Part shown: one piece after another, positions 23,230-32,156 of the stretch
Layout of the letters: each line of letters opens with the position of its first letter
Numbering within the stretch: the stretch's first letter is position 1
Source: Ceratothoa steindachneri
Lineage: Eukaryota; Arthropoda; Malacostraca; Isopoda; Cymothoidae
Assembly: GCA_963969495.1 (NCBI GenBank)
Contig: OZ018323.1
Span: 67,770,460 to 67,834,459, forward strand
Reading direction: 5' to 3'
Length of the DNA: 64,000 nucleotides
Program-made: the position numbers and the translations under genes
Notes under the pieces: generated by a model
The model's database searches: none
Told to the model about the DNA's origin: nothing
Seen by the model: only the letters and a program-made list of their open reading frames with translations

Positions 23230-24130
23230 GTAACTCTTCCTTTGTCGCTTTTAGGATGACGAGATCACCTTCTGCTGGAACTAACAATAATTTCCTATCA
23301 TATTTGGGTTTAAATTACATTGTTATCTGTTTTCTATAACTGAGATCTGTTTGTGGAATCGCTCACCATGCTCATCCCGTACTGCCCCAATGTTGGCCGG
23401 GAAAAAGTCAAAATGAGAATGTAAAAAAAATATTTTTAAATACATTCCGCCTCTCATTTTTTCATAAGATTTAAGAATGTTTTCTACAAGTTTACAGTGA
23501 TTTTCAGCTTTATGGTTTCCAAGAAATTTTTTTACAACTTCAACGAAAGATGTTCATGCTCCTAGTTCATTCGCTTTTATGTTAAATGGAAACGATGAGT
23601 CATGGAGGACAACCCAGTGAAAACCCAGCTTCTAGCTTAGCAATTGTTAGTATCCCTTGGAATTTATCCTTTAAATATTGGAAACCACGACCTTAATGTT
23701 CCATACCCTTCGTTAAAATTTTAATAAGGCAAAGTTTAATGTGTATTGGTGGAAAATGTACTTTCTGAGAGTTAATAATTGCCGTGTTTTCACATTGTAT
23801 TACTCTTTACCATCAACATATTTACTTCTAGATGACCAATCATGTTTTTGAATAGTTCTTGCAATATATGCTGTCCTAAAGACACAAAAGGCACATATGC
23901 TTTGTATAGCCAAATTGTAACCTTAGAAGTAATGATACAACTTTAATCTCCTCACAAATATTCCATGTGTGATTCTTATATTTGATGAGCCTCGCAGCAG
24001 TTTCATTGATTCATAAATCTCATTAAGGCCAGTAGCATGCGATATAGGTATTTAAGGTTTTTCATTGCCGTTGTGCAGTAAGGTAACTTTAAGGCTAGTT
24101 TACTAGATTCAATGATCAGTCTCCATTCTT
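23230..24130 (-). pseudogene. Relic of recurrent invertebrate orphan protein family
   Basis: Minus-strand frames carry, in order, KVHFPPIHIKLCLIKILTKG (near 23760-23705), GRGFQYLKDKFQGILTIAKL (near 23690-23645), HDSSFPFNIKANELG, VVKKFLGNHKAENHCKLVEN, MRGGMYLKIFFLHSHFDFFP and ANIGAVRDEHGERFHKQIS (23455-23345). From memory this matches a protein that recurs in many copies in arthropod and other invertebrate assemblies, with a conserved LHSH-DFFP then DEHGERFH signature and no known function. At least one stop and one frameshift show that it is dead. The part upstream of 23770 (to 24130) is weaker. Its multicopy behaviour elsewhere suggests transposon association, which is inference. Confidence 0.65.
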
Positions 24131-24282
24131 TTGGATTATAGCGATCAGAAACATACGTTTTCTTCCTGTAAGTAAATGATGAAAATTGAAAATGGCAAGA
24201 ATGGGAAAGTTTGGTGTTTCGTTAGAGAAGATACAGTACCGATCATGTTGTAAAATAAGGTAGGCTTGTGGCACCGAAATTG

Positions 24283-24346
24283 TAAGATTTAATAGGTCCA
24301 GCGAATAACTCTACAAATGGACGATCGGGGGATCTATTAAATCTTA
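24283..24346. repeat. Short perfect inverted repeat
   Basis: TAAGATTTAATAG (24283-24295) and CTATTAAATCTTA (24334-24346), a 13-bp perfect stem that extends to GTCC/GGATC with one mismatch, with a loop of about 38 bp. It could be a decayed MITE end pair. The surrounding 24131-25228 has no gene. Confidence 0.65.
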
Positions 24347-25226
24347 AAAGGCTATTTTTATAAATAAAGGAAATAATATGCCACATGTAATAAATAAAGA
24401 ACTAAAGGTAATTAGAAAATGAAGCAATATAGGTGTATATTGTCCACAGACAAAAACTAGGTTGTTTGGGTGATGTATACAAGCATAACTATTTGATGCT
24501 ATTTTGAATTACCATGATATATTTGACAAACGTAGAAAGTAATTATTACAATGTGCAAAATAAAAAGAGATACACATCTTCGTGCAAAACAACTGCGACA
24601 AAAAAACAACTCAGAACAAATTTTCACTAGATCATCAGCAAAGAGCTTCCACAACCGATCTCCTTGACACTCACGTAGCGACTGGCCGTTGGGCCGTTGC
24701 CAGTTACTATGCCCTCGACTTAGTGTTTACAACTCTAGATGATTTTTTTAATCAAAATTTTCGAATTTGTATATTTTTTTGGTAACCTCTAAAAAAATTC
24801 ATATTACTGGCATTAAATTTCTTAAAAACAAAATCTGGAAGTGGTAGAAATTTTTTACTACAATCGATTTGCATTTTACACAAAATCTAGACGTAATAGG
24901 AAAATAAAACGGATTATAGATTTAAAATCAGCACACCGAAATTAGTTAGGAACACCGTTTTGTTTTCTGTAACAAGATAGTTTTCCACAGAGTTATCAAC
25001 TTGCTCTTCTCAATAAGAGAAATATCTTACCTCCTGAACTTTTTTAATGCACTATATTATTAAACAAATAAAATAATAAAATGAAAGTTGAAGATAAGCT
25101 CCTCGGCCGCGATTGTGCTTTCGACCTTTGTTCCGAAATATGGGGGACTATGCTCCCCGCCATAGCCCTGCTCGGAACCGGCTTCCAGTATCCAAACACA
25201 TATACGAATAACCAAATGCATATGCG

Positions 25227-25228
<2 letters not shown>

Positions 25229-25284
<56 letters not shown>
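25229..25284. repeat. (TA)n microsatellite
   Basis: About 27 TA units. Flanking frames at 25044-25319 are translations of this tract and not genes. The preceding GTTGAAGATAAGCTCCTCGG block (25085) recurs at 27624 next to MITE copy 2. Confidence 0.95.
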
Positions 25285-25286
<2 letters not shown>

Positions 25287-25481
25287 GTGAAAATCACGAG
25301 ATATAACACAAGTGAACAAGTGTAAATATTTGGTTATACTACGTATGGATAAAAAAGATTGATTAGAGCTAGTACTTTCGTTATCTTAATATTTTCAAAC
25401 TCACAATGGCTTATAAAATAGAGAGACACAATATTTATACAATACAATCTTTTCCCTATAAGGTCAGATTTTTTATGACCT

Positions 25482-25705
25482 CTAACATAACATGATTACA
25501 CGGATGACAAAAGCCACATGGCTCTATCAAAGGTCATCCGCCTCCGTCAAAACCCACCCACAAAAAGCACCATCACCAGGGAGAGACAAAATCAAAGTCC
25601 CCCACAATATAATATAACAGATGACAAAAGCCACAAGGGCTCATCATAGGTCATCCGAGTCAAACGGCCTCTTTTTTAAGGCACCCAAACTCCCAGGAAA
25701 ACTAA
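25482..25705 (-). mobile_element. LINE 3'UTR only, TTATG-tailed family (copy 3)
   Basis: Begins with CATAACATGATTACACGGATG, the complement of the TTATG tail plus terminal hairpin, and contains both hairpin modules and the GGCCTCTTTTTTAAGGCACC block. It stops at GGAAAACTAAG where other copies continue, so it is extremely 5'-truncated. Confidence 0.85.
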
Positions 25706-25727
25706 GTTTGATTTGAGGAAGAAAACA

Positions 25728-26120
25728 TAACATAATTTCACGGATGACAAAAGCCACAAGAGCCTATCAAAGGTCATCCGCATCCGTCAAAACCCACCCA
25801 CAAAAAGCACCATCGCCAGGGGAAGATAAAATCAAAGTTCCTCACAATATAATATAACAGATGACAAAAGCCACAAGGGCCCATCATAGGTCATCCGAGT
25901 CAAACGGCCTTTTTTTTAAGGCACCCAAACTCCCAAGAAAACTACACCTAGAGGATTGCGTCCACAAACAAGGGTATCACCAATCAAGGCTTTTCAAGAA
26001 CTAAATCATGCAGCTATAGATATATACAAACAATATTAATATATACAAAACTTAGGAACCATCACAACCTTCCCCCCCATAAACTTATCCAACCTACTCT
26101 TAAATACATTTAAGATAGGA
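25728..26120 (-). mobile_element. LINE 3' end, TTATG-tailed family (copy 4)
   Basis: A second copy in the same orientation directly behind copy 3: (CATAA) tail at 25728, both hairpin modules, 3'UTR, then the last codons of the RT ORF (complement of NVFKSRLD..FMG near 26080-26115). Coding capacity is nil. Confidence 0.85.
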
Positions 26121-26124
26121 CTAG

Positions 26125-26400
26125 ATCTAAAGAAAACAAACCGGTGCTAATATTTACATTTCTCTCCTTTGTATTGGAGATTAAGAACGATTCAAAGATA
26201 TTTCTGCTAATAAAATCATTTATATGCATTATGGTATCTGCTCTTTACTAGTTAATCCGGTGACCCATCTTTAGCCTGTGGACGGCCAAAGCACTATTTG
26301 AATATCCTTTAGATACTGTATTTTGATGTTGCTTAATTCTTGCAGATATATTTTTAGAAGTTTGACCTACAGATATATAAATTAGCGGCCGAGTAGCTTA
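26125..26400 (-). pseudogene. PLE GIY-YIG endonuclease fragment
   Basis: The minus-strand frame gives LIYISVGQTSKNISARIKQH then QNTVSKGYSNSALAVHRLKM and GHRIN (26390-26260), the GIY-YIG core with its catalytic-type arginine (ARIKQH). The same strand continues with NDFISRNIFESFLISNTKER and VNISTGL (26220-26130), the usual PLE C-terminus. A stop follows GHRIN. It belongs to a different PLE lineage from 17077-18312. Upstream (26400-26979) no reliable RT motif was seen. Confidence 0.75.
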
Positions 26401-26979
26401 TCTTTAATTCTACCAATAATAAATTTACTGGGTTAATCTTTTTGTTTTAAAATTTAAAATATTGTCTTGACATTTTCATTTATAAATAACTTTCGTCGCC
26501 TAATTTATGTAAATTGGTCTATGATCATCCTCTCTTTTCAATTTTCAAAGAAGGATGTTCTTGAGATTTCAAACACGTTCCTGAAAGTACATGAAGATGA
26601 GATTCCCTTCAGCTTAATATTGAAAAAAAATGGATGTTTACATGAATTATAGATATGACTAGGCGATTCGTTGTTTGATCCCTTCATCGTACAATCTGCT
26701 CAGTAAGGTGTCAGAATGTCTGCAAGGACTGTTAAATTTAGTGTACCAGTTTCGGAATAGTTGAGTATAAAGTTTAGCAAAGGAAAATGTAATATGCGGT
26801 GAAGGTAGTGATGATACATGATCCTTAGTAATGATATCGTTGAAATGGTAAAGGTTAAATTTCAGAAAATCCCCGCCCTCCAATTTTGAGGGCACTTTCA
26901 GGGTAATTGTTAAGATTAGTGGTAATTCTCAAGATCCATACCCCGTGAGCTTTCCCCCTCGCATTCCAATAATATTTAT

Positions 26980-27411
26980 GGTAAACATGTAGACGAATGG
27001 CCCGCCTGTAAAAATTTATTTTGGCTAAATATTATCGTTCACCCGTGTCATTTCTGATGTCATACCCCACCCCCAACCCCTATTATAATTTGCAAAATGA
27101 TTAAAGGCGCTGACATAACATAATTACACGGATGACCAAAGCCACAAGGGCCTATCAAAGGTCATCCGCCTCCATCAAAACTCCGTCAGAACATTATAAA
27201 AATTAGGATTATATACTGGGGGGGCTGTGCCCACCCAGACCCCCCCCTAATTTAATGAAACTCAGGATCATCGTAGTGTGGCCCACGCATCATGTTTAAC
27301 CCCCCCCCCACGAGCCATCCCCTATAAATGTACTCCAAAAATGCGAAACATTTTGGAACATGGACGAAATACTACATCTTATCGGCTGGGTCGCTCGTCT
27401 ACATATTTACC
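26980..27411. mobile_element. MITE copy 1 of the GGTAAAYATGTAGA family
   Basis: Ends GGTAAACATGTAGACGA (26980) and TCGTCTACATATTTACC (27411) are inverted. Flanking 8-bp target duplication ATATTTAT is perfect (26972-26979 and 27412-27419). The interior holds the family landmarks: CATACCCCACCCCCAACCCC, AAAGGCGCTGACAT, a GGGGGGGCTGTGCCC near-palindrome at about 27220 and AAACATTTTGGAACA. A TTATG-tailed LINE terminal hairpin (27117-27185) interrupts it. No coding capacity. Confidence 0.9.
27117..27185 (-). mobile_element. Terminal hairpin fragment of TTATG-tailed LINE (copy 5)
   Basis: TAACATAATTACACGGATGA through GGTCATCCGCC matches the last 70 bp of the LINE family. It lies inside MITE copy 1 where copy 2 has unrelated sequence after CGCTGACAT, so it is either a minimal LINE insertion or a captured tail. 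Confidence 0.7.
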
Positions 27412-27663
27412 ATATTTATTCCACCTCCCAACATGTTTTCACCCAACTGTGTGATTAACTTGTTTTATTATTTGTTTCTGAGAGTGAGCGTAGCGAGCGG
27501 GGGTTATGAAACCCATAGTACGGTTCGCGGGGTCTGGATCTTCAGGTTTACCATTGGGTAATAATTACCAATTTCAGAAAATGCTTGTCCTCAATTTTTG
27601 TTATAAATATCTCTATTTGATAAAGTTGAAGATAAGCTCCTCAGTCCCAATTGTGCTTTCATC

Positions 27664-28054
27664 GGTAAACATGTACACGAGCCGCCCGGCCTGAAAAAAA
27701 TATTTTGTGTAAATATTATCGTTCACCCGAATCAATCATTTCTGACTTCATACCCCACCCCCAACCCCTATTATAATTCGCAAAACGATTAAAGGCGCTG
27801 ACATGATGTAGTTAAGGCATTCACCTCTGTAATGTCCGAACATTATCAAAATTAGGATTATATACTGGGGGGCTGTGCCCCCCAGACCCCCCCAAAATTT
27901 AATGAAACTCAGGATAATAGTAGTGCAGTCCATGCATCGTGTTTACCCGCCCACAAGCCATCCCCTATAAATGTACTCCAAAAACGTGAAACATTTTGGA
28001 ACACAAATGAAATAGTACATCTTAGCGGCCGTGCCGCTCGTCTACATATTTACC
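27664..28054. mobile_element. MITE copy 2 of the GGTAAAYATGTAGA family
   Basis: Starts GGTAAACATGTACACGAGCC (27664) and ends GCTCGTCTACATATTTACC (28054). Perfect 8-bp target duplication CTTTCATC at 27656-27663 and 28055-28062. The 391-bp interior includes GGGGGGCTGTGCCCCCC at about 27867, the cleanest version of the palindromic core. This is the best reference copy in the window. Confidence 0.92.
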
Positions 28055-28119
28055 CTTTCATCTTTCGTTTCGATTGTGCTTTCATCCTTTTGTTACTAGA
28101 AGTCAGGCTATGAGTTATT

Positions 28120-29262
28120 GGTAAATATTTATATTAGTGGCGCGAACGATGGGACGTACTATTTCGTCTGTGTTCCAAAATGTTTCACGTTTTTGGAGTA
28201 CATTTAAGGGGATGGCTCGTGTGGGGGTAAACACAATGGGGGACCATACTACGATGATCCTGAGTTTTAATAAATTGGGAGTATATAATCCTAATTGTTT
28301 ATAGACTAATGTCCTAACATTTACCGAGGTCAATGATTTGGTAACACTTCAGATTCAAGGCGCATGGTAGATGGCGCTGTTAGTCGGCTACAATTTTGGG
28401 CTACAGCATATCTCTTATGAAGTCAAATATGAACAATATCGGCGTATTATTTTTTTTTATGAGTATATACTGGGGGGCTGTGCCCCCCAGACCCCCCCCA
28501 ATTGATTGAAACTCAGGATCATCGCAGGGTGGTCCCTCTGCAGTGATATCTCCCCACGAGCAGTCCCCTTTAATTTACTGGGGTTTTTTTTTCTCCCCAA
28601 TAGCTTTTTACTGGCAGAAAAACCTAACCTAATAACAAACAATTCTTACTTTTATAGATTTCTTGATTCGTTTATGCGCCTCTAGATAATCTAAAAGTTT
28701 TTTGCGATCATACAAAGTAAAGCCGAATTTGAATAACAAAGAAACACATGGAGAGCACGAAAACACAATAACGAAAGAAAAACATTTGCAAAACTTAGGG
28801 TCCTATTTATAAGCTACAATGTTGCCAATAAGAAGCTGTTATCGTTTGCAGTAAACAAAAATTAGGAAAACAAAACAAAAAACAATAAAAGACATCAAGA
28901 AACCTTACCTAACTTAGAAAAAAACTATAAATGAGCAGAGCGCAGATATTTAGTAAATAATAGACTAAAAGTTACAAATCCCCATCTGACGCTACCGTCT
29001 GATGTCATAAGAGATATGCTGTAGCCCCAAATTGTAGCCTACTAACAGCGCCATCTTCCAAGCGCCCCAAATCTGAAGTATTACTAATGATTTAACCAAA
29101 TCATGTCAGCGCCTTTAATTATTTTGCAAATTATAATGGGGGTGGGGCTGGGGTCTGAAGTCAGATGACTTAAATACATATGAATATTCTGGCAGGGGTA
29201 AACGAAAGGTAAATACACAAAATTCCACTTTTTTGGCGGAACCACTAATCTACATATTTACC
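28120..29262. mobile_element. MITE copy 3, long form with internal inverted repeat
   Basis: Starts GGTAAATATTTATATTAGTGG (28120) and ends CCACTAATCTACATATTTACC (29262). Perfect 8-bp duplication GAGTTATT at 28112-28119 and 29263-29270. Landmarks appear in reverse order relative to copies 1 and 2. Internally, about 100 bp at 28322-28428 (GGCGCTGTTAG, CTACAGCATATCTCTTATGA) is repeated in inverse at about 29005-29110, and a second GGGGGGCTGTGCCCCCC core lies at 28470. No transposase frame was seen in 28430-29000. Confidence 0.88.
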
Positions 29263-29270
29263 GAGTTATT

Positions 29271-29390
29271 ATATGTTAGGCCACATTTAGAGGTCTGTAT
29301 AGAAGCATAGTCACCACTTTAGACATGATATCAACCTGCTAGTCAGTACAAAGGAGAGCAACAAAAAAGAATATGGTATATACTGGTAAT
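29271..29390 (+). pseudogene. LINE RT fragment, TTATG-tailed family (copy 6)
   Basis: ATGTTAGGCCACATTTAGAG and following bases match 37013-37100 (YVRPHLEYC..). Only about 115 bp survive, with stops. Confidence 0.75.
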
Positions 29391-29394
29391 TGTG

Positions 29395-29700
29395 TAACAT
29401 AACATAACATAACATAATTTCACGGATGACAAAAGCCACAAGGGCCTATCAAAGGTCATCCGCTTCCGTCAAATCCCACCCACATAATGCATCCATAGGA
29501 TTTTGTCAGATCATGCATCTACAATATACAATTTAACAATATATAGGAATGTTCAACCATGCATCTACAATATATAATTTAAAGCCTCCATAGGAGTCTG
29601 TCAAAAAAAAAAATCAAAGTCCCCCAAAATATACAATAAAAAGAAACTGCATCCACAGAAATGAGTCAAGAAACATATCCACATACCAAAAAGTAAGAAA
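29395..29700 (-). mobile_element. LINE 3'UTR variant with (CATAA)4 tail (copy 7)
   Basis: Begins with four CATAA units and the terminal hairpin complement (GGATGACAAAAGCCACAAGG). The rest of the 3'UTR differs from copies 2-4 and resembles copy 1 (3400-3700): ATGCATCCATAGGATTTTGT and CATGCATCTACAATATA repeats. It marks a sub-family. Confidence 0.75.
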
Positions 29701-29764
29701 TTAACCCTCCATCCCCATATTATTATATATTATATATGATTATATATTATATATTATTATATAT

Positions 29765-30328
29765 GATCATCTAAAGAGTAGCAGGTTAATTAATGATGCT
29801 CAGCATGGTTTTAGAAAAGGTAGATCATGTTTAACTAATTTACTGGATTTTATGGATTATGTAACTAAAGAATTAGATAGGGGTGAGAAAGTTGATGTGA
29901 TCTACTTAGATTTCAGCAAAGCTTTTGATAAGGTTCCACATAGAAGACTAGTTCATAAATTAAAGCTGCATGGGATAACATAACAAAAAACATAACATAA
30001 CATATATTAATATTGTTTGTATATATCTATAGCTGCATGATTTAGTTCTTGACAAGCCTTGATTGGTGATACCCTTGTTTCTGGATGCAATCCTCTGGAT
30101 GTAGTTTCCTGGGAGTGTGGGTGCCTTAAAAAAGAGGCCGTTTGACTCGGATGACCTATGATGAGCCCTTGTGGCTTTTGTCGTCTGTTATATTATATTG
30201 TGGGGGACTTTGATTGAGTCTTCCCCTGGTGATGGTGCATTTTGTGGGTGGGTTTTGACGGAGGCGAATGACCTTTGATAGGCCCTTGTGGCTTTTGTCA
30301 TCCGTGTAATTATGTTATGTTATGTTAT
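29765..30328 (+). pseudogene. Internally deleted LINE, TTATG-tailed family (copy 8)
   Basis: 29765-29976 encodes the RT core without stops: SRLINDAQHGFRKGRSCLTN, LLDFMDYVTKELDRGEK and VDVIYLDFSKAFDKVPHRRL (motif A aspartate present). It then jumps, through a short CATAACATAACATA stretch, to the family 3'UTR at 30001-30328, ending in (TTATG)n. About 1 kb of RT sequence is missing. Confidence 0.85.
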
Positions 30329-30329
30329 G

Positions 30330-30814
30330 TCATATAATCATCCAATCTGCGCTTGAAAACATTCAAGTTTGGGCTGTCTACAGTCTCAGGTGGCAAACTA
30401 TTCCAATAATCCACCACTGTTAGTGAAAAAATATTTTCTAACATCCAGTCTGCACCTCTGTTTTTTAATCTTTAAGTGATGGCCTCTAGTTCTATTACTA
30501 CCTTCTAACTCAAATAACTTGCTGAAATCTAATTTATTTATCCCAGAAAAGATTTTAAAAAGCTCAATCATATCTCCCCTCACACACCTTCTTTCAAATG
30601 AAAACATATTTAATACCCTCAGTCTATCTTCATATTCAAGGTGCTTCAGGGATGGTATTATTTTTGTTGCCCTCCTTTGTACTGACTCTAATAAGTTTAT
30701 ATCATGTCTAAAATGTGGTGACCATGCCTGTATACAGTACTCTAAATGTGTCCTGACATAAGAGTTGTATAGTTTAAGGATGACCTCCTTACTCTTGTAG
30801 TTAACATTTCTTTT
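30330..30814 (-). pseudogene. Older LINE split by CR1: C-terminal half
   Basis: The minus-strand frame reads NVNYKSKEVILKLYNSYVRT, HLEYCIQAWSPHFRHDINLL, VQRRATKIIPSLKHLEYEDR and so on to a frameshift near 30415. It is the direct continuation of the frame that ends ANRVLG at 35352: copy 9 (36815-) has RANRVLGFIKGNVSYKSKEV uninterrupted. Only about 5 bp of the expected junction are missing, so the two halves were one element before CR1 inserted. Confidence 0.88.
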
Positions 30815-31038
30815 GTTCTGGAAGGTTGTCTTACAGGAGCTCCTGATTCTCATTGTAAGATTGGGATATAATACTGATTTGGGTGTGTAATTTTTCTTGT
30901 ATTTATTTAATACATCAATCACTGTATAATAAATACATTAGTGATTAATACTTTTGGGGAAGATAACTAGCAGCAATCCTGAGCAAGAATTTTTTTTTTG
31001 GTGAGTGTTAACTTTTTCATTAGTAAATTTCTGAGAGT

Positions 31039-32058
31039 ATGGCTTTTTGTATAGATGGTGAGAGCATGCCGTTTGAAAGTAGTGTGTATGTGGTGTGTGA
31101 TGCATGTGGAGTTGAAAGGAGAGTGAATGTAACTGAATGCCGTGTGTGTTTTCTGGAAGGGGAGGTTAGGAGGTTGAGTGGGGAATGTAAGAGGTTGAAT
31201 GATTTGGTGTTTGAGGTGAGAAGAGATGCAAGTGTGCGATTGAAGGGTGAGATTAGTGCTAAGAGGGTGGAAGATAGGGCTAGGACTGGGAACAGTGTGG
31301 AAGTTGTGAGTGATGATGAATGGTGGGTGAAAATGGATAGGATAGATAAGTTAGGACAGGTTAGGTGTGTGAATGAGAGGGACATAGAACCTGTTAGGTT
31401 GACTAACAGATTCAATGTCCTGAGAGAGGAAGAGTGTGAAAGTGATTTGCCTGGTGTGATTGTGGATGAAAGCAGGATGGGTGGTAGTGTGACTGAGAGC
31501 AGGAGGGAGGGTAATGTTAGGCCAAGACAGAATAGGAGAATGACTGAGGTGCTAGTGATGGGTGACTCTCAGATTAGGTATTTAGATAGGAAGTTGAGTG
31601 ATAGCAAGTGGAAGGGAATGAGAGTTTGTCTGCCGGGTGCTGGTGTAAGTGATGTTTGTGAGAGGTATGATAGGCTGGTTTCTGGGTGTGAGAGGGATGC
31701 AGTTGTGATTACGCATGTGGGAGTGAATGATGTAAAGAAGGTGGGTACATGTGAGTTACGTGAGCAGTATAAAAGGTTAGTTGAAAGGATGAGTAAAAGC
31801 AGGGTAAAAGGTGTTGTTTCTGGTGTGCTTCCGAGATTGGATGTGGGGGTAGAATGGTTGTCGCGTGCAATTGGTTTGAATGAATTTGTGAAAGGACTGT
31901 GTGAGGAGCTAGGATTGGTGTTTGTAGATGTCTGGGGAGGGTTTTACGGGAATAGGAGGTTGTATGCGATGGATGGGCTCCATCTTAGTCGGGCAGGTGT
32001 TGAGGTTCTATGGGGGGAGCTGGATAGTGTGATTAGGTCCTTACGGGTGGGAAACTAG
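31039..32058 (+). CDS. CR1 ORF1: zinc finger plus SGNH esterase
   Basis: 339 residues. The N-terminus has paired cysteines C20xxC23 and C34xxC37, a treble-clef or PHD-like zinc site followed by a charged, coiled-coil-prone segment (about 37-65). Residues about 165-335 form an SGNH-hydrolase-like esterase: GDSQIR with Ser177, GVND with Asn230, and DGLHLS with Asp312 and His315, so the catalytic set is complete. CR1 ORF1 proteins are known to combine PHD-like and esterase domains; they are thought to bind RNA or membranes during retrotransposition. The start is the first ATG after the 5'UTR. ORF2 follows 98 bp later in a different frame, so reinitiation or a separate start is needed. No damage is visible. 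Confidence 0.85.
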   Translation: MAFCIDGESMPFESSVYVVCDACGVERRVNVTECRVCFLEGEVRRLSGECKRLNDLVFEVRRDASVRLKGEISAKRVEDRARTGNSVEVVSDDEWWVKMDRIDKLGQVRCVNERDIEPVRLTNRFNVLREEECESDLPGVIVDESRMGGSVTESRREGNVRPRQNRRMTEVLVMGDSQIRYLDRKLSDSKWKGMRVCLPGAGVSDVCERYDRLVSGCERDAVVITHVGVNDVKKVGTCELREQYKRLVERMSKSRVKGVVSGVLPRLDVGVEWLSRAIGLNEFVKGLCEELGLVFVDVWGGFYGNRRLYAMDGLHLSRAGVEVLWGELDSVIRSLRVGN

Positions 32059-32156
32059 AAGCTGTTAGAGGTAAGGGAATAACAGGAATAGAGGGCAGGT
32101 GTAGGAAATGGAAGGGATGCAGTGATAGAGGAATAGCTAGGGGAGAGGGCATACTG

